Source: RPRB01 sp035501615 (GTDB taxonomy: Bacteria; Myxococcota; Myxococcia; Myxococcales; Myxococcaceae). Taken from it: DNA of 64,000 bases. The stretch lies in assembly GCA_035501615.1 (NCBI GenBank), contig DATJVY010000088.1, forward strand, positions 1-64,000, written 5' to 3'. The notes below the pieces were generated by a model. It was not told where the DNA came from, searched no databases, and worked only from the letters and a program-made list of their open reading frames with translations. Made by a program: the position numbers and the translations under genes. This document shows positions 8,089-17,392 of the stretch, in pieces. Each line of letters starts with the position of its first letter. The stretch's first letter is position 1.

Positions 8089-10023
8089 ATGTGCGGGATC
8101 GCGGGCATCCTCGGGCGGCTCGACGCGCGGAACCGGGCCGCGCTGGACCGGATGAGCCGCGCCATGCAGCACCGGGGGCCCGACGACGAGGGAAGCTGGG
8201 AGTCCACGCCGGGGCCGGACGGAGCGGGGGCGCTGCTCGCCTTCCGCCGGCTCTCCATCCTCGACCTCTCCCCCACCGGCCACCAGCCGATGGTCGACGG
8301 ACAGACCGGCCAGGTGATGGTCTTCAACGGGGAGATCTACAGCTACCGCGCCCTGCGCGAATCGCTCCTCGCGAAGGGACACACCTTTCGCTCCACCGGT
8401 GACGCCGAGGTGCTGCTGCGGGCGCTCGCCATCGGCGGACCGGAGGCGCTCGGCAGCGTCCGCGGGATGTGGGGTCTCGGGGTGTGGGACCCGGGCGCGC
8501 GGACGCTGCTCCTCGCACGGGATCCGTTGGGCATCAAGCCGCTCTACGTCGCGCGGGCGACGGGGCCGGATGCCGGCTGGACGGTCGCCTTCGCCTCCGA
8601 GCTGAGGGCGCTCCTCGCCTCGGGCCTGCTCGGGACGCCGAGGCTCGACCCCCATGCCGCTGCGTCGGTGGCCTGGAACGGCTTCGTGGTCGGGCCGCGG
8701 ACGGCGGTGCAAGGCATCGAGTCGCTCCTCCCGGGCGAGTGGAGGCTGGTCGGCACGGACGGAGCGGAGCGGCGCTCGGGCATCAGCTGGTCGCTCCCGC
8801 CCCCGGGCCCACCGGCGGGCGACGAGGCGTCCATCGCCGAGGCGGTCGAGACCTCGGTCCGGCTCCACCTCGATTCCGACGTCCCCCTCGGCGTCTTCCT
8901 CTCCGGGGGCATCGACTCCTCGGCGGTGGCCAACCTGGCCCAGCGGGCCGTCGGGAAGGTCCACACCTTCACCCTGACCTTCGAGGAGCCGGAGTACGAC
9001 GAGGGCGCGGTCGCCCGCGCCGTGGCCCGGGCCATCGGAACCGAGCACCGGGAGGTGGTGCTCACCGAATCCGACTTCACCGGTCAGCTCGAGCCCGCGC
9101 TGGACAGCCTCGACCAGCCCACCTTCGATGGCCTCAACGCGTACTTCATGTCCCGCGCCGTGCGGCAGGCGGGCTTCACCGTGGCCCTGGTGGGCACCGG
9201 AGGCGACGAGCTGTTCGGCGGCTACACCAGCTTCCGGGACCTGCCCACGCTCCACGGCTGGTCGCGGCGGCTGGGCTGGCTTCCGCGGGACGTGCTGGTC
9301 CGCGGCGCCGCGCTGGCCGTCAGCGCGCTCGGGCGAAGGGCCGCGGAGCTCCCGCCCCAGACCCGGTGGGCCAAGCTCCCGGAGATGGTGCGGCGGGGAG
9401 AGGACCTGCTCGCGCTCTACCAGCTCGCCTACGCGCTGTTCCTGCCCGAGTTCCAGCGGCAGCTGCTCGGAGCGGCCACTGCCGCCGCCCTGGTGGACGG
9501 GCTCCCCTCCGAGTTCCGGGCCCGGCTGGATGGCGAGGTGCGGGGCCGCTCGGACCTCGCGGCGATCAGCGTGCTCGAGCAGCGGCTCTTCCTCGGCGAG
9601 CGGCTCCTCCGGGACAACGACGCGGCGAGCATGGCCGCGTCCATCGAGCAGCGCCTCCCGCTGGTGGACGCAATGCTGCTCGCCGAGGTGATGCAGCTCC
9701 CCGACGCGCTCCGCTACCAGCCGCTCCGGCGCAAGGCGCTGCTCCGCCGGGTGGGGCTGCGGGGGCTGGACCCGGCGCTGTTCGAGCGCCCCAAGCGGGG
9801 CTTCGTCCTCCCCTACGACCGGTGGATCCGCAGCGGGCTCACCGCCGGCATCGACCGGACCCTCCGCGACGAGGACGCGGTGCGCGCCACCGGCCTCGAC
9901 CCGGCCGCCGTCGGCCGGCTGTGGCGCGCCTTCCTCGACGGGGCGCCGGGGCTCTACTGGTCCCGGGTCTGGGCGCTCTACGTCTGGGTGCGGTGGTGCC
10001 TCCGCCACGGGGTTCGCCAGTGA
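8089..10023 (+). CDS. asnB: Glutamine-hydrolysing asparagine synthase family amidotransferase
   Basis: The start at 8089 makes the protein begin MCGIAGIL, placing the catalytic Cys2 of a class II (Ntn) glutaminase. RLSILDLSPTGHQPM and FNGEIYSY are the conserved glutaminase motifs. The C-terminal synthase domain carries the ATP-binding SGGIDSS motif near residue 270, followed by GTGGDELFGGY. The length (644 aa) is usual for AsnB. In surface-polysaccharide loci such paralogues (WbpS-like) amidate uronic-acid sugars, while genuine AsnB makes asparagine; context favours the former but sequence does not decide. The downstream glycosyltransferase starts inside its stop codon (GTGA). A possible minus-10 hexamer TAGCAT sits at 8070-8075, which would leave a very short leader. 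Confidence 0.9.
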   Translation: MCGIAGILGRLDARNRAALDRMSRAMQHRGPDDEGSWESTPGPDGAGALLAFRRLSILDLSPTGHQPMVDGQTGQVMVFNGEIYSYRALRESLLAKGHTFRSTGDAEVLLRALAIGGPEALGSVRGMWGLGVWDPGARTLLLARDPLGIKPLYVARATGPDAGWTVAFASELRALLASGLLGTPRLDPHAAASVAWNGFVVGPRTAVQGIESLLPGEWRLVGTDGAERRSGISWSLPPPGPPAGDEASIAEAVETSVRLHLDSDVPLGVFLSGGIDSSAVANLAQRAVGKVHTFTLTFEEPEYDEGAVARAVARAIGTEHREVVLTESDFTGQLEPALDSLDQPTFDGLNAYFMSRAVRQAGFTVALVGTGGDELFGGYTSFRDLPTLHGWSRRLGWLPRDVLVRGAALAVSALGRRAAELPPQTRWAKLPEMVRRGEDLLALYQLAYALFLPEFQRQLLGAATAAALVDGLPSEFRARLDGEVRGRSDLAAISVLEQRLFLGERLLRDNDAASMAASIEQRLPLVDAMLLAEVMQLPDALRYQPLRRKALLRRVGLRGLDPALFERPKRGFVLPYDRWIRSGLTAGIDRTLRDEDAVRATGLDPAAVGRLWRAFLDGAPGLYWSRVWALYVWVRWCLRHGVRQ

Positions 10024-10982
10024 GCGGCCGCCGCTACCTCCTGATCACTCCCTGCCGGGACGAGGCCCGGTTCGCTCGCCGCACCCTCGCCGCGGTGCTG
10101 GCGCAGACCGAGGCACCGGCGCTCTGGGTGGTGGTGGACGACGGCTCGAGGGACGAGACGCCGGCCCTGGTGGAGGAGGCGAGGGCGCGGGCGCCGTGGA
10201 TCCGCCTCGTCCGGCGGCCGGACCGCGGGGTGCGGAAGGTGGGCGGCGGGGTCATCGAGGCCTTCGACGCCGGACTGGCCACCGTGGACCTGGGCCAGTT
10301 CGACTACGTCTGCAAGCTCGACCTCGACCTGGACCTGCCCCCCGGGTACTTCGCGGGCCTGATGGACCGGATGGAGCGGGACCCGCGGATCGGCACCTGC
10401 TCCGGCAAGCCCTGGTTCCTCCCCCCGGGCACGCCCGAGGAGCGGATCCGCTTCCCCCTCGACACCGCCGGGTTCGTCTCCGAGCTCACCGGCGACGAGA
10501 ACTCGGTGGGGATGACCAAGTTCTACCGGACCGCCTGCTTCCGGCAGATCGGCGGCTTCGTCCGCGAGGTGATGTGGGACGGCATCGACGGCCACCGCTG
10601 CCGCCAGCTCGGGTGGATCGCCGTCTCCTGGGACGACCCCGAGCTCCGCTTCGTCCACCTCCGGCCCATGGGGACCAGCCACAAGGGATGGTGGACCGGG
10701 CGCAAGCGCCACGGCTTCGGTCAGTGGTTCATGGGCACGACGCCGGTCTACATGCTGGCGAGCGCGGTGTTCCGCATGGCCCGCCCGCCGCTGGTCGTCG
10801 GGGGCCTGGGGATGGCCACCGGGTACTTCGAGAGCATGTTCCGCGGCCGGCCGCGCTACGGGGACGACGAGTTCCGCCGCTTCCTCCGTCGCTACCAGTG
10901 GGCCTGCCTGTTCAGGGGGAAGCGCCGGGCGACGGCCGAGCTGAATGCCCGCCAGGCACGGGTGTGGTCGCCGCCGGCCTGA
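10020..10982 (+). CDS. Glycosyltransferase family 2 (GT-A)
   Basis: The 320-residue GT-A enzyme opens with a typical GT2 strand (YLLITPCRDEARF) and the nucleotide-binding VVVDDGSRDET. The metal-binding DxD equivalent is KLDLDLDLP near residue 100. A conserved acceptor region with WDGIDGH and a C-terminal amphipathic/hydrophobic stretch follow. It should transfer a sugar from an NDP donor to the lipid-linked intermediate on the cytoplasmic face. The GTG start overlaps the asnB stop by 4 bp, so the two genes are translationally coupled. Its 3' end overlaps the convergent glycosyltransferase by 71 bp; both frames continue to good C termini, so the overlap appears real. Confidence 0.88.
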   Translation: MSGRRYLLITPCRDEARFARRTLAAVLAQTEAPALWVVVDDGSRDETPALVEEARARAPWIRLVRRPDRGVRKVGGGVIEAFDAGLATVDLGQFDYVCKLDLDLDLPPGYFAGLMDRMERDPRIGTCSGKPWFLPPGTPEERIRFPLDTAGFVSELTGDENSVGMTKFYRTACFRQIGGFVREVMWDGIDGHRCRQLGWIAVSWDDPELRFVHLRPMGTSHKGWWTGRKRHGFGQWFMGTTPVYMLASAVFRMARPPLVVGGLGMATGYFESMFRGRPRYGDDEFRRFLRRYQWACLFRGKRRATAELNARQARVWSPPA

Positions 10983-12309
10983 GCGCGGCGCTCTCCGAGA
11001 GCGGCATCCCGAAGTCCGGCCGGTCGCGCTCGCCCAGGACCCAGCGGTAGACCTCCGCCACCTGGGCGGCCTTCACCTCCCAGGTGAAGAGCGACTCGAC
11101 GCGGTGGCGCCCGCGCTCTCCCATCGCCGCCACCCGCGGGCGATCGCCGGCGAGCGACTCCAGCACCCGCGCGAGCCCGGCGACGATCTCCGCGCGGGGC
11201 CCGAGCGGGACGCGGACGCCGGTCTCGTCGCTCAGGAGCTCCCTCGGCCCGCCGTGGTCCACCACCACCGGCACCACGCCCAGCGCCATGGCCTCCAGCA
11301 CCACGCCGCCCCCGAACTCGCGGATGCTCGGAAAGCCCAGCACGTCCGCCCGGGCGATGCGCTGGATGACCTCCCGCTGGTCGATCCAGCCGGGGAGGCT
11401 GACCGCCGGGCCGACGTCCGCCGCCGCGATCCGTGCCCGGAGCGCCGGCATCTCCGGGCCGTCGCCCACCACGTCCAGGCTGGCGGCGCCAGAGCGGAGA
11501 AGCGGGACGGCCGCCTCGATCAGCATGTCCACGCCCTTGAGGGGGACCAGCCGGCCGACGAAGACGATGCGCAGCGGTCCCCCCGGGCGCGGCCGGGTGA
11601 CGCCGCGGAAGCGCTCGGGGTCGATGGCGTTCTCGGGCAGGTAGACGGTTCGCGCCCGGTACGGCGCGAGGTCCTCCCAGACGTAGGACGAGCCGGCGAG
11701 CAGCGCCGCGGCGGCGCTCCGGGTGCTCCGGTAGCCGGGAAGGAGCTTGCGGGCGCCGCGCACGTAGGAGAGCCACTCGCCCTCGCGGCGCATCGCCTCG
11801 CGGAACTCGCGCGGCCAGGGCACGCCACCGTTCACCGGCCCGAGCACGAACGGGACGCCGGCCCGGCGGCAGCGGGCGGCGAGCGTGCTCGGCACCGCCG
11901 GGCTCACCGGGGTGATGCGGTGGACGACGTCCCACCTCCGCGCGCGGATCTCCTCGCCGAAGCGCCGCCAGGCGAGCGCCTCGAACCAGTAGTAGGCCAG
12001 GGTGGAGAACGCGGTGGTCCAGGTCCAGCCGAGGCGGGTCACCCTCCGGATGCCCTCGCCCACGCGGGTGACCGGGCCCTCGACGGCCGACGGATCGAGC
12101 GCGGTGAAGTCCCGCCCCTCCACCCAGCCCGCGTGCTCGAGCCCCTCGCGGTTGCGGGCGTGGGTGACCAAGTGCACCTCCGCCCGGTCGCGCAGCGCCC
12201 GGGTCAGGCTCCAGCCCACCAGCGAGGCGCTGGACCACTCGGGGTTCGCCGAGTCGGCCAGCACCAGGACCCGCGGACGGCGAGGGCTCTCGGGTGGACG
12301 TTCGGGCAT
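10912..12309 (-). CDS. Glycosyltransferase, GT4-like
   Basis: The GT-B enzyme of about 465 residues has an N-terminal acceptor domain (VLVLADSANPEWSSASL). Its donor domain begins with RIVFVGRLVPLKGVDMLIEA and includes GDGPEMPALR and FPSIREFGGGVVLEAMALG, the GT4 signature containing the E-x7-E motif. The role is sugar addition during repeat-unit assembly; donor and acceptor are unknown. The C terminus (about the last 30 residues, proline/serine rich) is poorly conserved-looking and is where the gene overlaps the convergent GT2 gene. It lies 40 nt downstream of the beta-helix lipoprotein gene and probably forms an operon with it. Confidence 0.87.
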   Translation of the reverse strand: MPERPPESPRRPRVLVLADSANPEWSSASLVGWSLTRALRDRAEVHLVTHARNREGLEHAGWVEGRDFTALDPSAVEGPVTRVGEGIRRVTRLGWTWTTAFSTLAYYWFEALAWRRFGEEIRARRWDVVHRITPVSPAVPSTLAARCRRAGVPFVLGPVNGGVPWPREFREAMRREGEWLSYVRGARKLLPGYRSTRSAAAALLAGSSYVWEDLAPYRARTVYLPENAIDPERFRGVTRPRPGGPLRIVFVGRLVPLKGVDMLIEAAVPLLRSGAASLDVVGDGPEMPALRARIAAADVGPAVSLPGWIDQREVIQRIARADVLGFPSIREFGGGVVLEAMALGVVPVVVDHGGPRELLSDETGVRVPLGPRAEIVAGLARVLESLAGDRPRVAAMGERGRHRVESLFTWEVKAAQVAEVYRWVLGERDRPDFGMPLSESAALRPAATTPVPGGHSARPSPGASP

Positions 12310-12349
12310 CGGCGCGGGGGCCGACTGTACCAGCGGCCCGTCCGGGCGC

Positions 12350-14191
12350 TCAGGGGTACTTCGAGGCGTGGGTCGCGTCGAACCGCACCTTCGCCGGGAG
12401 CACGCCGATCCGGTCCGCATCGGTGGCCGCGGTGGAGTCGACCCAGGGCCAGCGGTTGCTGCCGAAGAAGGCGGGCTTGCCGGCGAGATAGAGCGAGGCG
12501 GGGAGGGTCCGGTTCGCGTTCGACGGGTCCCAGTGCACGCTGCCCGAGGCGTAGTCGAAGTTGCCGTGCCGGTAGGTCCGGGCGAGCACCAGCGGGTCCG
12601 CCGTGTCCGGCCAGTTCGTGCCGTCGTAACCGAGCTGCCACATCGCGACCGACGAGTCGTCGTTGAGATTGTTGGGGTCCGACTGGTAGATGAACCGGAG
12701 CTGGGCGAAGTCGTTGCCGTCGACGTCGGTCCCGGACAGCAGCGGCATCCCCGGGAAGCCCAGCACGTCACCCAGGAACGAGTACCACCAGCCGCCCACC
12801 TGCACTCCGACCGCGCGCCGGTTCCAGGCGTCGAGAAGGTCCAGCGGCGCCGCCGAGCGCCGAAGCCCGGTCCAGTGGTTGCGGAAGGACGTCGCGTAGA
12901 TGGCGTTGCCCCAGTACGACTCGCTGTCGAAGTTGAAGCCCTCGTTCCCCTCGAAGAGCTCCATGTGCGCGCCGGCGTAGTGGTTGGGGCCGGCGCCGAT
13001 CTCGACGATGTCCGGGTAGGTCTCGCCGTAGCCGTCGGTGAAGTAGTTGTAGCCGAAGACGTTTCCGCCGCCCGAGGCGCGGCCGAGGGTCATCTTGTTG
13101 AAGTCCCAGACCACGTTGTTCTCGTAGAGGTTGTCCGAGGCGTACTGGGTGAGGCCGATGCCGTAGCCTGCGCCGCCGGGATTGGGATCCAGCGTCTCGT
13201 GGAAGTACGAGTCACGGACCTCGGAGCGGAAGGTCCCCTCGAGGTTGCAGCTGTGGCCGATGCTGTGGGCGCTGTCCACGTTCCTCACCCACGAGTACGC
13301 GGTGGCGAAGAGATGGATGTTGCCTCCGCCGTCGCCCCCGTCGCCGTTCTCCACCGCCAGGTCCTCGATGCCCGAGTACCTCACCGCGTCGATCGGGTCC
13401 CCTCCTGGCTGGTCGGTGATCCGCACCACGTGGGCCGAGAGCGCGGTCTCGAAGTCGATGTGGATGGGGGTGGTGAGCGTGAGGGTGTTGCCCTGGATGG
13501 AGGCGATCTCCAGCGCCTGCCCGATGGGCCGGTTGTACTCGCAGAACCAGCCCCGCTCCGGCCCTCCGGGGAGCGCGTTCGTTCCCCAGTACACCTTGCG
13601 CACCGGAGGCACGGTGTCCGAGCGGGTGTCGTCCGCCAGCTGGTTCAGGTAGACGAGCTCGCCCACCTTGTAGCCGGGGTTGCTGGTGAGCGTGATGCTG
13701 GTGCTTCCCTTGGGCGCGTCCTGGGAGAGGGGCACCCCGGGGGTGAGCTCGAACCAGCGCAGCCCGATGATGATGACCGGCATCCCGGTGTTGAGTGGCT
13801 TGGTGAGGAGAGTGCCCCCGGGCATGCTCGAGCCGCTGCCCCGCAGCACCACGTTGGAGCGGGTGATGGACAGCCCGTCGCCGGTGATCTGGAAGGTGCC
13901 CGGGGCGAGCTTCACCACCTGGTTCTCGGGACAGCTGTCGAGCGCGTCCTGGATGGCCTGGGTGTCGTCCCCGCCGCTCGGAGTGAGCGTCTTGTAGACG
14001 GTGGTCCGGGTGGGGATGCCGCCGACCGCGTTGAGCCCCGGGTTCCAGACGGTGGCCCTGTCCGCCGGGAGCACGCCGTTCCAGCTCGGAGAGCCGCCAC
14101 CCGGACCGCCGCTCGTGCCCGTCCCCGGGACCGACCCGCTGCTGCAGGCGGCGAGCGCTCCGACGAGGAGGATGGGAACGAGGCGAGCCAT
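12350..14191 (-). CDS. Secreted lipoprotein with parallel beta-helix (pectate-lyase-like) domain
   Basis: The 613-residue product starts with a lipoprotein signal (LLVGALAAC, lipobox LAAC near residue 15) and a Gly/Ser/Thr-rich linker. A right-handed beta-helix domain follows: GGDDTQAIQDALDSC and VVKLAPGTFQIT are the usual start of pectate-lyase-3 family helices. Repeated short strands follow (SGIEDLAVENG, YENNVVWDFN, GYNYFTDGYG). Such domains occur in polysaccharide lyases, epimerases and depolymerases. The protein is probably tethered to the envelope, processing or binding the exopolysaccharide made by this locus; catalytic residues cannot be assigned by eye. It is followed 40 nt later by a glycosyltransferase gene in the same direction. 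Confidence 0.8.
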   Translation of the reverse strand: MARLVPILLVGALAACSSGSVPGTGTSGGPGGGSPSWNGVLPADRATVWNPGLNAVGGIPTRTTVYKTLTPSGGDDTQAIQDALDSCPENQVVKLAPGTFQITGDGLSITRSNVVLRGSGSSMPGGTLLTKPLNTGMPVIIIGLRWFELTPGVPLSQDAPKGSTSITLTSNPGYKVGELVYLNQLADDTRSDTVPPVRKVYWGTNALPGGPERGWFCEYNRPIGQALEIASIQGNTLTLTTPIHIDFETALSAHVVRITDQPGGDPIDAVRYSGIEDLAVENGDGGDGGGNIHLFATAYSWVRNVDSAHSIGHSCNLEGTFRSEVRDSYFHETLDPNPGGAGYGIGLTQYASDNLYENNVVWDFNKMTLGRASGGGNVFGYNYFTDGYGETYPDIVEIGAGPNHYAGAHMELFEGNEGFNFDSESYWGNAIYATSFRNHWTGLRRSAAPLDLLDAWNRRAVGVQVGGWWYSFLGDVLGFPGMPLLSGTDVDGNDFAQLRFIYQSDPNNLNDDSSVAMWQLGYDGTNWPDTADPLVLARTYRHGNFDYASGSVHWDPSNANRTLPASLYLAGKPAFFGSNRWPWVDSTAATDADRIGVLPAKVRFDATHASKYP

Positions 14192-14321
14192 CACGACCAC
14201 TCCGACGACCGGCGGAACCGGCGCCGATGGCCCTCCCTCCACCACGCTTCGGGCCGCGAAGACAATGGCGTCTTCGCCTGGGTGGGGCGCGACCCGGGCG
14301 CGCTCTGATAAGCCCCGGGCG

Positions 14322-15458
14322 GTGAGCGTGGCTGCGCCGGTCGAGGATCCCGAGCCGACGGAGGCGGACGTCGCGGTGGTCGGCGCCGGCGTGGTGGGCC
14401 TCGCGGTGGCGCGGGCGGTGGCGGCGCGCGGACGCGAGGTGTTCGTGCTCGATGCCGAGCGCTTCGTGGGCTTCCACACCAGCTCGCGGAGCTCCGAGGT
14501 CATCCACGCCGGCCTCTACTACCCCCCGGGCTCGTGGAAGGCGCGGCTCTGCGTCGAAGGGAAGGAGGCGCTCTACGCCTACTGCACCGCGCGCGGCATT
14601 CCCCACGCCCGTCTCGGCAAGCTGGTGGTCGCCTCCCGGGCGGAGGAGATCCCGGCGCTGGAGCGCATCGCCGCCACCGCGCTCCAGAACGGGGTCGGAG
14701 ATCTGGAATGGCTCTCCGGCGAGCAGGTCCGCGCGCTCGAGCCGGCGGTGTCCGCGGTGCGGGGCTTCCTCTCGCCGTCGACCGGCATCGTCGACAGCCA
14801 CGCCCTGCTGTCCGCGCTGAGGAGCGACGCCGAGGCCCACGGCGCGCAGGTGGTGCTCCGGACGCCGGTCGTCGGTGGGAGGGTGGAGGACGGCCGGGTG
14901 CTGCTCCGGCTCGGTGGCGACGAGCCGGGCGCCTTTCGCTTCCGGGCGGTGGTGAACTCGGCCGGCCCGTGGGCGCAGACGCTCGCCCGGTCCGTGGAGG
15001 GGCTTCCGCCCGCGACCATCCCCCCGCAGCACTTCGCCAAGGGGCACTACTTCGTGCTCCGCGGCGCCTCGCCCGTGCGCCGGCTGGTCTATCCGGTTCC
15101 GGTTCCGGGCGGGCTCGGGACCCACGTCACGCTCGACCTCGAGGGGCGGGCACGCTTCGGCCCCGACGTGGCCTGGATCCCGGAGGTCGACTACTCCTTC
15201 GACGAGGGGCGGGCCGCGGAGTTCGCGCGGTCCATCCAGCGCTACCTCCCGGGAGTGAAGGAGGAGGACCTCCAGCCCGGATACACCGGCGTGCGGCCGA
15301 AGCTCACCGGTCCGGGAGAGCCGGCGGCGGACTTCCTGCTCCAGGGGCCGGCGCAGCACGGCGTCCACGGCCTGGTGAACCTCTACGGCATCGAGTCGCC
15401 GGGGATGACGGCGGCGCTGGCCCTCGCCGAGGTGGTGGCGGACTGGGTGACTGCCTAG
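14322..15458 (+). CDS. lhgO: L-2-hydroxyglutarate oxidase/dehydrogenase-like FAD enzyme
   Basis: The enzyme belongs to the DAO (glycine oxidase-like) superfamily. An FAD-binding GAGVVGLAVARAVA lies near residues 20-33. The LhgO hallmark follows (SSRSSEVIHAGLYYPPGS). The C-terminal GYTGVRPKL and NLYGIESPGMTAA are also typical of this family. LhgO oxidises L-2-hydroxyglutarate to 2-oxoglutarate and passes electrons to the quinone pool. In a polysaccharide locus a relative could instead oxidise a sugar acid or alcohol. GTG at 14322 or 14328 is the start, and the length (378 aa) is normal. The stop shares CTAG with the stop of the convergent DUF4910 gene, so there is no intergenic space between them. 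Confidence 0.82.
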   Translation: MSVAAPVEDPEPTEADVAVVGAGVVGLAVARAVAARGREVFVLDAERFVGFHTSSRSSEVIHAGLYYPPGSWKARLCVEGKEALYAYCTARGIPHARLGKLVVASRAEEIPALERIAATALQNGVGDLEWLSGEQVRALEPAVSAVRGFLSPSTGIVDSHALLSALRSDAEAHGAQVVLRTPVVGGRVEDGRVLLRLGGDEPGAFRFRAVVNSAGPWAQTLARSVEGLPPATIPPQHFAKGHYFVLRGASPVRRLVYPVPVPGGLGTHVTLDLEGRARFGPDVAWIPEVDYSFDEGRAAEFARSIQRYLPGVKEEDLQPGYTGVRPKLTGPGEPAADFLLQGPAQHGVHGLVNLYGIESPGMTAALALAEVVADWVTA

Positions 15459-16783
15459 CGGGGCGCGACGAGGAGTCCCGCGCCGTCGAGCGCCCTCGCC
15501 GCCCGGCGCACCTCGGTGAAGCGGAGGCCCGAGCGCTCGGCGACGTCGAGCAGCGAGTGCCGTCCGTCGGAGAGGTTGAGCACCCAGAGCATCGCCATCT
15601 GCTCGGCCCGTGCGTGGCTCTTCCCGCCCACCGAGCCGTAGAGCCCTCGCCGCCCGAGCTGCGGCTCCCCGAACGGCGCGGTGTTCACCCAGGTCCCGTT
15701 CCCCTCCAGGACCTCCAGCACCTCGAGGTAGCGGCGGAGCGTATCCACCATGCTCTCCGGGCGCACCAGCGCCGGGGTGTCTCCGGAGGTGTGGTACTCG
15801 GGGTACTCGCCGTACGGCGTGCGGGTGAGCGAGCCGACCGGAAGGTCGAACCCGGGCGAGCAGTACTGCCGCTCGTCGTAGCCGTAGGGGGTGAAGTCGC
15901 GGACCTCGTGGTCGACGCCGGCGTGCCGCAGGACGTGGAGGGCGGCGCGGTCCACGTCGGCCGTCCCCCGGCGGCTCCGCTTGTAGGTGAGGCGTCCGGC
16001 GTCCCCCACGCAGGCCGCGACCAGCCCGCCGGCCACCCGCGCCGTGCGCTCGCGGTTCCGGGCGAGCCAGGTGATGGCCCCGATGGTGCCAGGGACGAAG
16101 AGGAACCGGTGGGTGCGCCGGGGCCGGAGCGCCCCGACGATGCGGGCCAGCACCGCGACCATCGCCATGCCGGCGCAGTTGTCGTTCGCCAGCGAGGGGT
16201 GGCAGACGTGGGTGGAGATCAGCACCTCCTCGTCGGTCGCGCCGGGCACCACCGCCTCGCCGTAGGTCAGCGAACCCTCGGCGAGCGTGGTGTCGATCTC
16301 CACGCCGTACCGGCCGGGTCGGAGCGCGCTCCGCACCGCGTGGGGAAGACAGAAGCCCCACTCCTCGCGGTAGTAGCTCGTCCGGTAGGGCACGAGGGCC
16401 GGGGCCTCGGGGAGGGAGTGGAGGTGCGGCTCGAGCTCCTCGAGGCTCACCGTCCCCCGGAAGGGCGCGCTGTAGTTCAGCACCTCGAGGTTCAGCCGGG
16501 CCGCATCCGCCACCACCTGGCCGTCGGGGCCGAGGAGGCGCGCCGAGCGGAGGGTCCACTCCTTCGGCACCACCCAGTCCAGCACGGCCGTTCCGCTGGG
16601 GACCTCGTGGAGGGCGATGGGCGCGAGGCCCTGGAGCAGGCGGAGCGACTGGCGCACTCCCTCACCCGTGATGGAGCGACAGAGGGGGTAGAGCGCGCGC
16701 ACCTGGGCGTGCAGCTCCGCCCCGAGCGCGGCGGCGTCGAGCCCGTCGGCTGCCTCGCGCAGCGCCTCGGCGGCGCCGTCCAT
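15455..16783 (-). CDS. DUF4910/DUF2172 aminopeptidase-like protein with C-terminal winged helix
   Basis: The 442-residue protein begins with a small helical lead containing LYPLCRSITGEGVR. A M28-like zinc peptidase core follows: STHVCHPSLANDNCAGMA holds the predicted zinc-binding His and Asp and EYPEYHTSGDTP another ligand region. The end is a winged-helix-like domain (about 370-442). Members of this family are recurrent in NDP-sugar and LPS loci, where their substrate is not established. One possibility is hydrolysis of an amide or N-acyl bond on a sugar or aminoacyl-sugar. It is 14 nt downstream of the rfbC-like gene and presumably co-transcribed with the epimerase and methyltransferase genes. 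Confidence 0.85.
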   Translation of the reverse strand: MDGAAEALREAADGLDAAALGAELHAQVRALYPLCRSITGEGVRQSLRLLQGLAPIALHEVPSGTAVLDWVVPKEWTLRSARLLGPDGQVVADAARLNLEVLNYSAPFRGTVSLEELEPHLHSLPEAPALVPYRTSYYREEWGFCLPHAVRSALRPGRYGVEIDTTLAEGSLTYGEAVVPGATDEEVLISTHVCHPSLANDNCAGMAMVAVLARIVGALRPRRTHRFLFVPGTIGAITWLARNRERTARVAGGLVAACVGDAGRLTYKRSRRGTADVDRAALHVLRHAGVDHEVRDFTPYGYDERQYCSPGFDLPVGSLTRTPYGEYPEYHTSGDTPALVRPESMVDTLRRYLEVLEVLEGNGTWVNTAPFGEPQLGRRGLYGSVGGKSHARAEQMAMLWVLNLSDGRHSLLDVAERSGLRFTEVRRAARALDGAGLLVAPR

Positions 16784-16797
16784 GGGGAGCCGGTCGC

Positions 16798-17358
16798 TCA
16801 ACCGAGGCCCCGCAGCTCCTCGAGCTGCTCCACGGTCACCAGAGGATAGTCCCGGTCGCGCGCCGAGATGACCGCGGGGGCCCCCGGCCAGCGGACGCCG
16901 AGGAGCGGATCGTCGAAGCGCACGCCGCGCGCGGCCTCCGGCGTGTAGGGTGCGGAGATGAGGTACTCGACCTCGGTGGCGTCGGCCAGGGTGTAGAAGC
17001 CGTGCGCGCACCCGGTGGGGATGTAGAGCGCCCGCCCGTTGTCCGGGGTGAGCTCCACGGCCAGGTGGCGGAGAAAGGTCGGCGAGTCGGGACGGAGATC
17101 CACCGCCACGTCCACGAGGCCGCCCCGGAGGCAGCGGACGACCTTCACCTCGGCGAAGGGTGGGGCCTGGTAGTGGAGACCGCGGAGCGTGCCCCTGCGG
17201 TGGTTGAACGAGACGCTGCACTGGGAGAGGGCGGCCTCGAGCCCGCGGGCGCCCAGCTCGCTCGCGCACCAGGTCCGGGCGAAGTACCCCCGCTCGTCGG
17301 CGTGCCGCTCCTGCTCCAGCACCACCACGCCCCGGACCTCGGTCTCGACGAATCGCAT
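16798..17358 (-). CDS. rfbC: dTDP-4-dehydrorhamnose 3,5-epimerase family (RfbC-like)
   Basis: The 186-residue cupin-fold epimerase has the family's key stretches: HADERGYFARTW, the active-site histidine in GTLRGLHYQ, VDVAVDLRPDSPTF, YIPTGCAHGFYTL and VEYLISAPYTPEAARG. These enzymes invert C3 and/or C5 of a 4-keto-6-deoxy sugar nucleotide. Here the partner nucleotide is probably CDP, because the only nucleotidyltransferase in the locus is a glucose-1-phosphate cytidylyltransferase and no rmlA, rmlB or rmlD is present. It lies 34 nt after the methyltransferase gene on the same strand, within an epimerase-methyltransferase-rfbC-DUF4910 group. Confidence 0.9.
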   Translation of the reverse strand: MRFVETEVRGVVVLEQERHADERGYFARTWCASELGARGLEAALSQCSVSFNHRRGTLRGLHYQAPPFAEVKVVRCLRGGLVDVAVDLRPDSPTFLRHLAVELTPDNGRALYIPTGCAHGFYTLADATEVEYLISAPYTPEAARGVRFDDPLLGVRWPGAPAVISARDRDYPLVTVEQLEELRGLG

Positions 17359-17392
17359 GGCGCCCGGGGCTCCCGCGCGGGTTCCCTGTCCC

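Noticed and set aside
10912..10982. 71-bp convergent overlap of two glycosyltransferases as a frameshift or assembly error
   Set aside because: Both frames are intact through their conserved domains and the overlap concerns only variable C-terminal tails.
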